The notes: generated by a model from the sequence alone, not told the origin. 64,000 nt of DNA from Herminiimonas sp. (GCA_027310305.1 DAIDBD010000107.1:18625-82624), one strand, 5' to 3'. Numbered from the stretch's first letter, positions 49,606 through 59,335 are shown. Made by a program: numbers and translations.

Positions 49606-51005
49606 ACAATCCAACGCCGAACACCGCGCGCTGGCAAGCCTATCTGCGCGATTGCAGCGCGCTGCTGGCGATCGCCGAGCCGATGCAAGTGTCGGGCCGC
49701 GTGACGCGCGTGGCCGGGCTGGTGATGGAAGCGGTCGGACTGAAGCTGGCGGTCGGCAGCGCCTGTACCGTGCCGTTGCCGAACGGTGCGCGGATCGAAG
49801 CGGAAGTCGTCGGTTTCGAGAACGACCGGCTGTTCCTGATGCCGCAAAGCGATGTCGAAGGCATCGTGCCCGGTACCCGCGTGTTTCCGGTTGAGGTGGT
49901 GCAGACCCTGCCCCGCCCCGGCAGCGTCACGCATCCGCGCCGCCGCCCGAGCGACCGCGGCCGGCACTTGCCGGTCGGCGACGAATTACTGGGCCGCGTG
50001 CTGGATGGCGCAGGCCGTCCGCTCGACAATCTCGGGCCTTTGCAGGCAAGCCACGCCGCGCCGCTCAATGTGCGCGCCGCCAATCCGCTGTCGCGTGCGC
50101 CGATCACCGATATTCTCGATGTCGGGGTGCGCGCGATCAACAGCATGCTGACGGTCGGGCGCGGCCAGCGCATGGGCCTGTTCGCCGGCTCCGGTGTCGG
50201 CAAGAGCGTGTTGCTCGGCATGATGGCGCGCTATACCAGCGCCGACGTGATCGTGGTCGGATTGATCGGCGAACGCGGCCGCGAAGTCAAGGAATTCATC
50301 GAGCAGATTCTCGGACCGGAAGGCCTGACCCGTTCGGTCGTCGTGGCGGCGCCGGCCGACACGCCGCCGCTGATGCGCTTGCAAGGCGCGGCCTACGCCA
50401 CCGCGATTGCCGAACATTTCCGCGACCAGGGCAAGAACGTGTTGCTGATCATGGATTCGCTGACCCGCTATGCGATGGCGCAACGCGAAATTGCGCTCGC
50501 CATCGGTGAACCGCCCGCCACCAAGGGTTATCCGCCATCGGTGTTCGCGAAGCTGCCGGCGCTGGTGGAACGCGCCGGTAACGGCAAGCCCGGCGGCGGC
50601 TCGATCACCGCTTTCTACACCGTGCTGACCGAAGGCGACGATCAGCAGGACCCGATCGCCGACGCCGCGCGCGCCATTCTGGACGGCCACATCGTGCTCG
50701 ATCGCACCCTGGCCGAAGGCGGCCATTATCCGGCGATCGACATCGAGCAATCGATCAGCCGCGCGATGCACGGCATCACCACGCCGGAACACCAGAAACT
50801 GACGCGCCGCCTGAAGCAGCTGACCTCGCGCTATCAGCGCAGCCGCGACCTGATCAGCGTCGGCGCCTACAGCGCCGGCAGCGATCCGGTGCTGGACGAA
50901 GCGATCGCGCTGCATGCCAAGATCGAGTCGTTTCTGCAGCAAGGCATCCATGAACGGGCCGGCGTTGCCGAGAGTTTGGGGCAACTTGCCTCGCTGTTCG
51001 GGTGA
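49602..51005 (+). CDS. fliI: Flagellum-specific ATP synthase FliI
   Basis: In-frame start [14 protein letters not shown] overlapping fliH stop; [20 protein letters not shown] Walker [23 protein letters not shown]. Confidence 0.97.
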   Translation: MNNPTPNTARWQAYLRDCSALLAIAEPMQVSGRVTRVAGLVMEAVGLKLAVGSACTVPLPNGARIEAEVVGFENDRLFLMPQSDVEGIVPGTRVFPVEVVQTLPRPGSVTHPRRRPSDRGRHLPVGDELLGRVLDGAGRPLDNLGPLQASHAAPLNVRAANPLSRAPITDILDVGVRAINSMLTVGRGQRMGLFAGSGVGKSVLLGMMARYTSADVIVVGLIGERGREVKEFIEQILGPEGLTRSVVVAAPADTPPLMRLQGAAYATAIAEHFRDQGKNVLLIMDSLTRYAMAQREIALAIGEPPATKGYPPSVFAKLPALVERAGNGKPGGGSITAFYTVLTEGDDQQDPIADAARAILDGHIVLDRTLAEGGHYPAIDIEQSISRAMHGITTPEHQKLTRRLKQLTSRYQRSRDLISVGAYSAGSDPVLDEAIALHAKIESFLQQGIHERAGVAESLGQLASLFG

Positions 51006-51037
51006 TTGACCGAGCGCTGGGAAAAATATAATCAATC

Positions 51038-51478
51038 ATGACCATCCCTACCGCAATCGACACGCTGATCGAACTGGCAACCACTGCCACCGACGAAGCC
51101 GCCCGGCAACTGGGCCGGGCCATCCGCGCAGCCGACGACACCGAGCAAAAACTGGCGCTGCTGCAGCAGTACCGCGACGAATACGCCGCCCGCTTTCAGG
51201 CCGATATGCTGGCGGGACTGACGGCGATGGGCTATCGCAATTACCAGTGTTTCCTGGACAAGCTCGATCAAGCGATCAGCGGCCAGCAGCAAGTCGTGCG
51301 CGAGGCGCAACGCAAGGTTGCCGAAGACCGGAGCGCATGGCAGGCCAGCGAACGCAAGCGGATGTCGTACGACACGCTGGCCAATCGCGCGCAGCAGGCC
51401 GCGCAGCGCAAGGAAAGCAAGCGCGATCAGAAGCAATCGGACGAGCATGCCGCCAGGCAGCTGCTTTACAGGCGGTAA
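51038..51478 (+). CDS. fliJ: Flagellar export protein FliJ
   Basis: 146 aa coiled-coil protein directly after fliI. Confidence 0.9.
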   Translation: MTIPTAIDTLIELATTATDEAARQLGRAIRAADDTEQKLALLQQYRDEYAARFQADMLAGLTAMGYRNYQCFLDKLDQAISGQQQVVREAQRKVAEDRSAWQASERKRMSYDTLANRAQQAAQRKESKRDQKQSDEHAARQLLYRR

Positions 51479-51502
51479 ATCATTGACAACAAGGCGCACA
51501 GC

Positions 51503-52651
51503 ATGAATACATCACCGATATTGAATCCCGCCGGCATCCCGGCCAGCCCGCTGCCGAAGCCGCAGCAGGCTGGCGGCACTGCTGCCGACAGGCCATTCAA
51601 CCAGGTGTTGTCGCGCGAGGTCGCGGAACGCCGCAGCGCCGCCGATACCGGCAAGCCAGGCCCGAAAGAAACCGCTCATGCCAATGAGCCGAGCCAGCCG
51701 CCGGCAGCGCAGAATGCCAAACCGGTTGACGAAGGCAAGTCCGCGGAAGCGGCAGAGGCTGCGGTTGCTGCAGTCGATCCCGCAACCGCGCAGATGCTTG
51801 CGCTGGCGGCCCAGTTCGGACAAGCGCATGCGATTCCGGCCGAAACCCCTGCCGCCGCCGAAGCGCCGCTTGCGGATGCGCCGGGCCGCGCTGCCGGCAT
51901 CGGCAAGGACGGCGCGGCCGACCGGATTTTGATACCGGCATTGCCGGACCCGAAACAAAAAACAGCATCGATCGAAAAAGAGGCGCTGCTGCAGCCTTCC
52001 GGTTTCAATGCGCGCATGGAACAGGCCGGCGAACGGAAGCAGCCGCTGGAGCTGTCGCCCGACAAGGCCCGCGCCGGCTTGTCCGCCATCGTGCAGTCCA
52101 CGCTCGAACTGCAAGCCGCCAAAAACCAGGAAAGGCAACCCGGCCTGTCCGCCGCAACGCTGGCGCCGCTGCAGCAAGCGGTTTTCGACAAGACGCAAGC
52201 GCTAGCCGGCCACCCGACGGAGAAATTGGCGCCGCAGGTCGGCGCCACCGGCTGGGATCAGGCGCTTGGACAGAAAATGATCTGGATGGTCGCCGGTGCG
52301 CAGCAAAGCGCGTCGCTGACGCTCAATCCGCCCGACCTGGGTCCGCTGCAAGTCGTGCTGAACGTATCGAGCGGCCAGGCCACCGCCAACTTCGTCGCGG
52401 CGCAGCCCGAAGTCCGGCAGGCGCTGGAAGCGGCGTTGCCGAGATTGCGCGAAATGCTGGGCGATGCCGGCATCCAGCTCGGCCAGGCCAATGTCAGCGC
52501 GGGAACACCGAACCAGCACGGATCGTTCGGCGAACAGCGGCAGGCATCGCGCCATGTCGATCACACCGGCGGCGCAACCGATGCGCCGCTGCGCGCCACC
52601 CGCAGCACCCTGCCGGTGACGCGTCAGGGCATGGTGGACACGTTCGCGTAG
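51503..52651 (+). CDS. fliK: Flagellar hook-length control protein FliK
   Basis: 382 aa; C-terminal ASLTLNPPDLGPLQVVLNVSSGQATANFVAAQPEVRQALEAALPRLREMLGDAGIQLGQANVS. Confidence 0.95.
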   Translation: MNTSPILNPAGIPASPLPKPQQAGGTAADRPFNQVLSREVAERRSAADTGKPGPKETAHANEPSQPPAAQNAKPVDEGKSAEAAEAAVAAVDPATAQMLALAAQFGQAHAIPAETPAAAEAPLADAPGRAAGIGKDGAADRILIPALPDPKQKTASIEKEALLQPSGFNARMEQAGERKQPLELSPDKARAGLSAIVQSTLELQAAKNQERQPGLSAATLAPLQQAVFDKTQALAGHPTEKLAPQVGATGWDQALGQKMIWMVAGAQQSASLTLNPPDLGPLQVVLNVSSGQATANFVAAQPEVRQALEAALPRLREMLGDAGIQLGQANVSAGTPNQHGSFGEQRQASRHVDHTGGATDAPLRATRSTLPVTRQGMVDTFA

Positions 52652-52777
52652 CGATTTGTCAACGTCATCGTTTCGTTCAGCTAATTCAAAAAGCACCAGC
52701 CATTTATAAGAAGATTGAAGACTTATTAAAAAACATATTTTATTAGTTATTCGACCAGACGGAACTGCTTTTATCGG

Positions 52778-53242
52778 TCACATTCGCTGTCGAGCCTTGA
52801 GTATTTTGGGGAGAAGCCACCAAAACACACCAATCAGCGATGCGACGAATGCGGTCAAGATGTTGTCCACCGGGTCGCCGAACACTTCGGAGGTCACCAG
52901 ATGAGTACCGAGGGTCAACGCCAATGACAGTGCTACCGATCCGATTAAAATTTGGCGCGTTGCGAACTGCTTGAATTTCGCGCGATGCCTCAGCGGCCGC
53001 ATCATGCGATGCTGGATTGCCGGCGCGCTGAACATCACCAGGCTGGTGAGCGAGCAGAGGAAGGTCGCCAGGAAAATCCATCGCTGCGACTGCTCGATTT
53101 TAGCGAACCCCGCATTGAACGGCAAAGTAAGCAGAAAGGCGGTCAACAACTGGGCGCTTGGCAGCATCACGCGCAACCCGGACAGCATATCGGTCAGGTC
53201 GTTGACGTCGTGACCGTCGCTGTTTATCTCGTCATTCAACAT
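52778..53242 (-). CDS. DUF6328-like membrane protein
   Basis: 154 aa; LTDMLSGLRVMLPSAQLLTAFLLTLPFNAGFAKIEQSQR; four predicted TM helices. Confidence 0.75.
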   Translation of the reverse strand: MLNDEINSDGHDVNDLTDMLSGLRVMLPSAQLLTAFLLTLPFNAGFAKIEQSQRWIFLATFLCSLTSLVMFSAPAIQHRMMRPLRHRAKFKQFATRQILIGSVALSLALTLGTHLVTSEVFGDPVDNILTAFVASLIGVFWWLLPKILKARQRM

Positions 53243-53257
53243 TGATATCGTTTTGAA

Positions 53258-53809
53258 TTACCAAGGCCACATGCGCTGGAAAACGCCATCTTTATTGACT
53301 AAAAGGTGTTTCAACGCGGCAAGTGCATGGATACTGATAAGAACGACGAAAATCCACGCGATGATGGAATGGGCAGTGAAAAATTGCTCCATCAAGGCAT
53401 CATTTTTTGATGCCCAACCGGGCATTGGCAAACCGAAAAATGCGACATCTTCTCCACTGAATGATGATCCCAGATAACCGGTTAGAGGCATTAGCATCAA
53501 CAATCCGTAAAGGATGACATGCGTGTATTTTGCAATCGCTGTTTGCCAGGCCGGCGCAGTAGCCGGCGCAGTTGCGGGAGCTTGACCGATACGCCACCCG
53601 ATACGGAACACAACAAGTATGGCCGTCGTGATTCCGAGCGATCTATGCAATTCATGATACCAAACACTGCTCGGGTCTTTTTCAATTGAAAGCATGTACC
53701 ACCCCAAGCCGATCAGCGCCGGAACCAAAATGGCCAAGGTCCAATGGAAAAATATTGCAGGATTGCTATAACGAAATGGTGATTCCCGTGCCAAGGTGTT
53801 GTCTCCCAT
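53258..53809 (-). CDS. Cytochrome b561 family protein
   Basis: 183 aa; YSNPAIFFHWTLAILVPALIGLGWYM; HELHRSLGITTAILVVFRIGWR; HSIIAWIFVVLISIHALAALKH. Confidence 0.92.
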   Translation of the reverse strand: MGDNTLARESPFRYSNPAIFFHWTLAILVPALIGLGWYMLSIEKDPSSVWYHELHRSLGITTAILVVFRIGWRIGQAPATAPATAPAWQTAIAKYTHVILYGLLMLMPLTGYLGSSFSGEDVAFFGLPMPGWASKNDALMEQFFTAHSIIAWIFVVLISIHALAALKHLLVNKDGVFQRMWPW

Positions 53810-53860
53810 CGAAAAGCTCCCTAAATAAAATCATGCGTCCACACTCGCAAATAGGAAATC

Positions 53861-54262
53861 TTATTTTTCAAGCCGTGTGACGGTAAGGGCGCCATCGACC
53901 TTTTCGGCTCGGAATTTGACCATGTCGCCGGCTTTGACTTTATCAAGCATGGCCGGATCGGCCACACGAAACACCATCGTCATTCCCGGCATCCCGAGAT
54001 TGTCAAGCGGCCCGTGTTTGAGCGTGATCTTTCCTTGGGCAGCATCCACCTTTTTGACTTCGCCGGCGACCAGCGCATCCTGCCCCGGCTTTGCTTCCTG
54101 CATACCCTGCATCCCTTGCATGCCCTTCATTCCTTGCATGCCCTCCATCCCTTTCATGTCCGGCATGTTACCGGCGTGATTGGCCGCATAGGCCGTAAAC
54201 GGCAGGGCCGCAGCCATTAAAAATGCGATGGTCAATTGGTTCATGCGACGAGTACGATTCAT
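53861..54262 (-). CDS. CusF-like periplasmic copper-binding protein with Met-rich linker
   Basis: MNRTRRMNQLTIAFLMAAALPFTAYA leader; MPDMKGMEGMQGMKGMQGMQGMQ; GKITLKHGPLDNLGMPGMTMVFRVADPAMLDKVKAGDMVKF CusF fold. Confidence 0.92.
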   Translation of the reverse strand: MNRTRRMNQLTIAFLMAAALPFTAYAANHAGNMPDMKGMEGMQGMKGMQGMQGMQEAKPGQDALVAGEVKKVDAAQGKITLKHGPLDNLGMPGMTMVFRVADPAMLDKVKAGDMVKFRAEKVDGALTVTRLEK

Positions 54263-54396
54263 TTTGAAACTCCTAGGTTTTAAAAAATTGATGGCATCCA
54301 TGGGAAAAGCAGCGCGTACATAAAAAAGCCATGCGCGTCGCATTACTCCGATGAATGCACTTTAGCATTTTAGCCATTTCATCGATCTGACAAAGC

Positions 54397-54414
54397 AATT
54401 ACATTTATGTAATT
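54397..54414. promoter_or_regulatory. Putative copper-responsive operator (cusF-like operon)
   Basis: AATTACAT-TT-ATGTAATT perfect palindrome inside a 44-bp block (54372-54415) shared with the copA upstream region. Confidence 0.7.
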
Positions 54415-54594
54415 TGACTTTTTACAGTTTTTACATCATCGACTGCGGTTTGGCGCATAACGCGCCGCGCGGGCGCCATCGTGGCAACCGTCTTGCCCCA
54501 GGGCGATTGCATGAAGATGCGCATATTTATTGAGGTTAACCGTGATTGCCCTGCGTCTTGCCCCGCTCCGCCCCCACGGCAAAACTTTCCAGCC

Positions 54595-55335
54595 TTAAAA
54601 AATCAACCTCATCCCGGCCCGCAATCCCGTGGCGGCGCCTAAACCGGAGCCACCTTGCGCACGCGGATAAAACGTTCTGCTCAGTTCGACGTACGGAGCG
54701 ACTTTTCGGGTGAATTCATAGCGTACCTGCACGCCAAGATCGGCCCGATAAAGGCCGCTGCGCACCTCGGCACTGAGATTCGAGGCAGACCATTCTCCGT
54801 TGACGAAAGGCCGCACGATGAACCGATTCGTGATCAGAAAGTCATTCTCGAAGCGCGTGCGCGCCAGCATTTTTCCGTCGCTACGGATAAAGGCCTGCAA
54901 ATCCACATCGTATGCATAAGGAGCCAGCCCGCGCAGCCCGATCACCGCGTAATTTTCGCTGACCGGCTTGGCGTCATGGCGGATGCCGCCTTGCAAGTCC
55001 CAGAACGGAGCGATGTATCGGCTGTACAAGGCCTGCATTTCCACGACCTCGGTTCGGCCCTGGCGGCGATCGCCATTAAATCGCCACCAGAACCGGTTGA
55101 AGTCGCCGCCGATCCATCCCTCCGCACCCAGCGTCTGCAGCGAACCGGGCTGGTTGCGTATCTTTCCCGTATCGGCTTCAATCAAGGTGTAGGAATAAAT
55201 CGAATCGTCTTCAGATGCCAAAGAAGGCGCCGCGGCGCCCAGTCCGGCAAGGCATGCGACGATGCCGATAAAACGGGGGAAAACGGGTTTCATGGTTTTA
55301 TGCGCTGATTTGGAATTGGTTTTGTAGTGCGCCAT
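54595..55335 (-). CDS. copB: Copper resistance protein B (outer membrane)
   Basis: Start MAHYKTNSKSAHKTMKP overlapping copA stop; YSYTLIEADTGKIRN...WWRFNGDRRQGRTEVVEMQALYSRYIAPFWDLQGGIRHDAKP. Confidence 0.93.
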   Translation of the reverse strand: MAHYKTNSKSAHKTMKPVFPRFIGIVACLAGLGAAAPSLASEDDSIYSYTLIEADTGKIRNQPGSLQTLGAEGWIGGDFNRFWWRFNGDRRQGRTEVVEMQALYSRYIAPFWDLQGGIRHDAKPVSENYAVIGLRGLAPYAYDVDLQAFIRSDGKMLARTRFENDFLITNRFIVRPFVNGEWSASNLSAEVRSGLYRADLGVQVRYEFTRKVAPYVELSRTFYPRAQGGSGLGAATGLRAGMRLIF

Positions 55336-57209
55336 TACGCCACCTCCATGAGTTGGAACATGCCGGTGGCAGCGTGATAGAACAGGTGGCAGTGGAATGC
55401 CCATACGCCGTTATCTTCATACGTCGCATCAAGCTCGACCGTTTGCGCCGGCGAAACGATGATCGTATGCTTGCGCGGCGCATATTCGCCGTTGCCGTTG
55501 ACCAGTTCCATGAAGACGCCGTGCAAATGCATCGGATGTTCCATCATGGTGGTGTTGACGAACTTGATCCGGAACCGTTCGCCCAGTTGCACCTTGAACG
55601 GTACCGAATCGGAAAATTTCTTGTCGTTGATTGTCCAGAAATAGCGGTTCATGTCGCCCGTGAGGCGCACCAGAATCTCCCTTTGCGGCGGACGCTTGTC
55701 CTTGTTCGGATCAAGCGCACGCAGATGTTGATACTTGAGGCGGCGCATGCCGTCCGCATCGGGAGAGACGGTGATCCCGGAGGCAGAGGCTGCCGCAGCC
55801 ATGTTCATGCCGGCATGATCCTGCGTCTTTCCGGCTGGGCTGGCAGCCTGGGCGGACATGCCAGGCATGCCGGCCATTCCCGCCATGTCATTGGCGGCGC
55901 CCGGCGCCATCGGCTTGGCGGCGCCCATGCCAGGCATTGCATCAGGGGGGGCTGATGCACCGGGCGCCGGCATTTCCATGCCTTTCATGCCATCTGCCGG
56001 CGCCGGCGCATCCATGCCTGCCATGGAGCCGCTTGCGGGCGTATCGCCCATTCCATCCATCGATCCCATTCCCATATCCGCCATGGTGCGCACCGGATAG
56101 GGCCCCTGGGGCGGAATGTCGGCACTCATGCCGGGGCGAGGCGCGAGCGTGCCACGCGAGTAGCCGATGCGTGCAATGGTCGGCGCAAATATCGTATAAG
56201 CCCTGTCTTCCTTGGGTTCAATGATGACGTCGTACGTCTCGCCATTGCCGATACGGAATTCATCCACAACAACCGGCTGGATATTCTGGCCGTCCGCCTG
56301 CACTATAGTCATTGGCAGGCCGGGAATACGGAAATCGTACAAGTTCATCGGGGAAGCGTTGATCACGCGCAGCCGCACGCGCTCGCCCGGCTTGAACAGC
56401 GCAGTCCAGTTTTGGCCCGGGCGCTGGCCGGACATCAGGAACGACCATTCATCCCCGCCGTCGCTGTAATCGGTCGGGTCCATGCGCATCTTCGCCCATT
56501 CCATGCGCTCCGCCCAGATCGCCTTGCGCGCCTTTTCATCCGGAGCCGCCGCCAGTTTTTTCAAAAATTCCGGCGTAGTGACGCGGCGGTAGTTGTAGTA
56601 GCCATCGAGTTTCTTCAGGTTGGCAAGCACCTTCGGCGGCGGATCGTCGTTCCAGTCGGAAAGCATGACAACGTAATCGCGATCGAATTTGAACGGGTCG
56701 GGGGTTTTGGGTTCAATGATCAGCGGCGCGAACATGCCGGCCGCTTCCTGCAACCCTGCGTGGCTGTGATACCAATAGGTACCGCTCTGGCGCAATTTGT
56801 ATTGGTAGGTGAAAGTTTCGCCAGGACGTATGCCAGGGAAAGTAACGCCGGGGACGCCATCCTGCGAATTGGGAATCAACAAGCCGTGCCAATGGATCGC
56901 AGTCGTCTCGGCAAGGCGGTTGGTGACCCTGACGGTCACCTCGTCGCCCTCCATGAATCGCAGCAAAGGACCGGGCATGGTCCCGTTCAACGTGATCGCA
57001 TCCGCCTCGCGGCCTGTAATATTTACCTTGGTGTTGGCAATGGTCAGATCGAAGGATCGTTCAGGACGCGTTTTTGGAATTTCCACTGCCGTAATCGCGC
57101 CAAAGGCGCTGCTCCACGGCAGCAGCGCGGCGGCACCCAATGCGCCGCCTTGCGCCAGAAATTTGCGCCTTGATGTGCTTGAGAGGGTTTGATGTATGGA
57201 TTTTTTCAT
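55335..57209 (-). CDS. copA: Copper resistance multicopper oxidase CopA (Tat-exported, Met-rich)
   Basis: 624 aa; SRRKFLAQGGALGAAALLPW Tat leader; HWHGLLIPNSQDGVPG, YWYHSHAGLQEAAGM, HPMHLHGVFME, WAFHCHLFYHAATGMFQLMEV copper-site motifs. Confidence 0.96.
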   Translation of the reverse strand: MKKSIHQTLSSTSRRKFLAQGGALGAAALLPWSSAFGAITAVEIPKTRPERSFDLTIANTKVNITGREADAITLNGTMPGPLLRFMEGDEVTVRVTNRLAETTAIHWHGLLIPNSQDGVPGVTFPGIRPGETFTYQYKLRQSGTYWYHSHAGLQEAAGMFAPLIIEPKTPDPFKFDRDYVVMLSDWNDDPPPKVLANLKKLDGYYNYRRVTTPEFLKKLAAAPDEKARKAIWAERMEWAKMRMDPTDYSDGGDEWSFLMSGQRPGQNWTALFKPGERVRLRVINASPMNLYDFRIPGLPMTIVQADGQNIQPVVVDEFRIGNGETYDVIIEPKEDRAYTIFAPTIARIGYSRGTLAPRPGMSADIPPQGPYPVRTMADMGMGSMDGMGDTPASGSMAGMDAPAPADGMKGMEMPAPGASAPPDAMPGMGAAKPMAPGAANDMAGMAGMPGMSAQAASPAGKTQDHAGMNMAAAASASGITVSPDADGMRRLKYQHLRALDPNKDKRPPQREILVRLTGDMNRYFWTINDKKFSDSVPFKVQLGERFRIKFVNTTMMEHPMHLHGVFMELVNGNGEYAPRKHTIIVSPAQTVELDATYEDNGVWAFHCHLFYHAATGMFQLMEVA

Positions 57210-57432
57210 GAATATGCAACCCTGTTTTGAAGTCGTTCGTCGTTGCCTTGTTTATTTGAACCGGCCGTTGCCATAAACAAGAAAATAGTGACACATTATA
57301 GTTGCCCCCCGGAAAAATCAACTACCTGTCATTCGATCGGAAGCAGTTTATCTCGAGCTTCCTGAATAAATTTTATCCGTGCTGCGACCAACGTACCTTA
57401 CCGCCGCAGCCATTTCATCCATCTGACAAGAC

Positions 57433-57450
57433 AATTACATTTATGTAATT
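57433..57450. promoter_or_regulatory. Putative copper-responsive operator (copAB)
   Basis: AATTACAT-TT-ATGTAATT inside block 57408-57451, 41/44 identical to 54372-54415. Confidence 0.7.
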
Positions 57451-57564
57451 TAGCGTTCTGCAGATTTGTATCGCCGACCGGGATTTAGCATTAATAGGAT
57501 TTACGCAAGCCCGTTTTGAACCGGTGCGCGAAAGTTAAAATTTCAGGCTGGTTTTTCCTAGCTT

Positions 57565-57604
57565 AAAAAAGACAGGCATCAACCCGTAAAGGGTGATGCC
57601 TGTC
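57565..57604 (-). terminator. Rho-independent terminator of the DUF5666 gene
   Basis: gacaggcatcaaccc-gtaaa-gggtgatgcctgtc stem (one bulge) followed on the minus strand by a T tract. Confidence 0.8.
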
Positions 57605-57641
57605 CCGTTGCAAACAGAAAGATAATTATTTTCTCTGCGAA

Positions 57642-58838
57642 TTACTTGTCGATCTGAATGCTGGTGGCAATCAGCACATTGCCATCCACCCTGCCCTTGA
57701 TATCCACCTTCAGACCCGTAGTCAAACCGGTGGCGCCGTTCGGGAAAGCCAACGCTTCGAACCTGGTGTTGCCATCCCACTTCACGGTAAGGGTGCCGTC
57801 GCGCATGGTGAACGACTTGGCGGACGCATTCAGGCTGAATATCTTGCCGTGCAATTCATGCGCGTCATCCCGTTCCTGGTTGTCGTCCTGGACTTCAACT
57901 TTGCTTGCAACCAGCACGTTGTTGATGACTTTGCCCTTGACTTCCACGCTCACACCGCGCGCCACGGTACCTTGCACCTTCGCAGACGCCGGTACGCTGA
58001 CAGCCAGGCCATTCACCTCAAAACTCGCGGCCGAAGTAAATGCGGTCACCACGCCTTCCACTTCGATATGGCGGTTCTCTTTCAGGTTCGGCCCGAAGCG
58101 AACGACGCGAACCTTGGTGGCCACGATGTCTGCCCCTGACAACGTGCCCTTCACCCGGACCAACAGCCCGGCCGTGACACCGTTTGGCAGATTCACGAGA
58201 TTGGCGGGCAGATACCTGACCTTGACGCCATTGACGGTAAAGCTTGAGCTATCCGCGCTTTGTACGGTGCCGGTGACCCGCACGTCGGTGGTGGCGCTTG
58301 CCTTGCGTTCGATGCGGGTAGCCTTGACGCCGCCAGACCCATCGGCAATCCCATACACTTCGACTCCGTCGCCCGCCGCGAGAGAGGCGAGTCCGGTGAC
58401 GCCGGTGCCATCGAATACGGTGCGTGCCGTCACCGTCACAGTCACGCCCAGTACCGTCAACTGGTTATTCGTCGCATTGATGGACGCGATCGGCCCCTGC
58501 ACGAAGTTGCGGGCAGAAACCGAGGTGGCCTTGCTTGGATTCTCATTGGCATCGGTATCGGATTCGACGTCGACCATCATGCCCAGCTTGAGGTCGGCAT
58601 CCGTGCCGTTGACATCATCGTCCAGCGTGGTCTGCGCGGTGCTGTTATCGATGCGCACGCCATTGACGATAATGCTGCCGAAGCCGCTGATGGCACCGCT
58701 CGAGCTCGCCGTTGTCGCAGTGGGAGCGGTCGTGCCGCCGCCACCGCCGCAGGACGCGAGAACTGCCATCGCGACAACACCCGCTGAAAGCCATATATAA
58801 CGTCTTTTTTGACGCGTCAGGGATCGAATTGGGTTCAT
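57642..58838 (-). CDS. DUF5666 domain lipoprotein
   Basis: Leader MNPIRSLTRQKRRYIWLSAGVVAMAVLASCGGGGG lipobox; repeated beta-rich modules (GVVTAFTSAASFEVNGLAVSV, GTVQSADSSSFTVNGVKVRY) with G-x-V-K-G patterns. Confidence 0.85.
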   Translation of the reverse strand: MNPIRSLTRQKRRYIWLSAGVVAMAVLASCGGGGGTTAPTATTASSSGAISGFGSIIVNGVRIDNSTAQTTLDDDVNGTDADLKLGMMVDVESDTDANENPSKATSVSARNFVQGPIASINATNNQLTVLGVTVTVTARTVFDGTGVTGLASLAAGDGVEVYGIADGSGGVKATRIERKASATTDVRVTGTVQSADSSSFTVNGVKVRYLPANLVNLPNGVTAGLLVRVKGTLSGADIVATKVRVVRFGPNLKENRHIEVEGVVTAFTSAASFEVNGLAVSVPASAKVQGTVARGVSVEVKGKVINNVLVASKVEVQDDNQERDDAHELHGKIFSLNASAKSFTMRDGTLTVKWDGNTRFEALAFPNGATGLTTGLKVDIKGRVDGNVLIATSIQIDK

Positions 58839-58894
58839 GCATTTCTCCATAAGGTTGCTGATGGGGGAGTCAGCCGTGGCCAACACTTAAATCC

Positions 58895-58969
58895 AAACAT
58901 GTTACCAATGCATTGCTACAAACATGTTACCAATGCATTGCTATAAATATAGTAGCAGTGTATTGCTAA
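58895..58969. repeat. Three tandem 25-bp repeats upstream of DUF5666 gene
   Basis: AAACATGTTACCAATGCATTGCTAC / AAACATGTTACCAATGCATTGCTAT / AAATATAGTAGCAGTGTATTGCTAA (third degenerate). Confidence 0.9.
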
Positions 58970-59335
58970 ATGGAACATGAATGTCAGAAGCGAAGTTGCA
59001 ACAAGTTGTTACGCTTTGACCCTGAAGCGAACCGGCATCCATTCATCAAGACAGCGTCAACCTGCTCCTTCAAAGATAGCTTATGTCCAAGGATGAATTC
59101 TGTTGGCCATGGAACGCAGCACCCTCATTACAGTCGCATCCCGTTACTTTTCCGGCAAAAAATCTTTTTGCGGTTGCCTTATTGCAATCCCCTAAGTTAT
59201 GCTCTACCGACTTTGTGGCATCGTGCAACCGGAAATCCGTCAACTATTTGAATAATCCTTCAACCGCAAGGCGGGAAAAGCGGTGCTCATCACGCCGCAT
59301 TCGACATGAGCTTAATTTAAAGACAAGTTCTTAAA

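Noticed and set aside
54100-54165. Short CAT-rich direct repeats as a non-coding repeat element
   Set aside because: They are the in-frame codons of the Met-rich stretch of the CusF-like protein.
58895-58969. Could the 25-bp repeats be a mini CRISPR array?
   Set aside because: Units abut directly with no unique spacers, and no cas genes are present.
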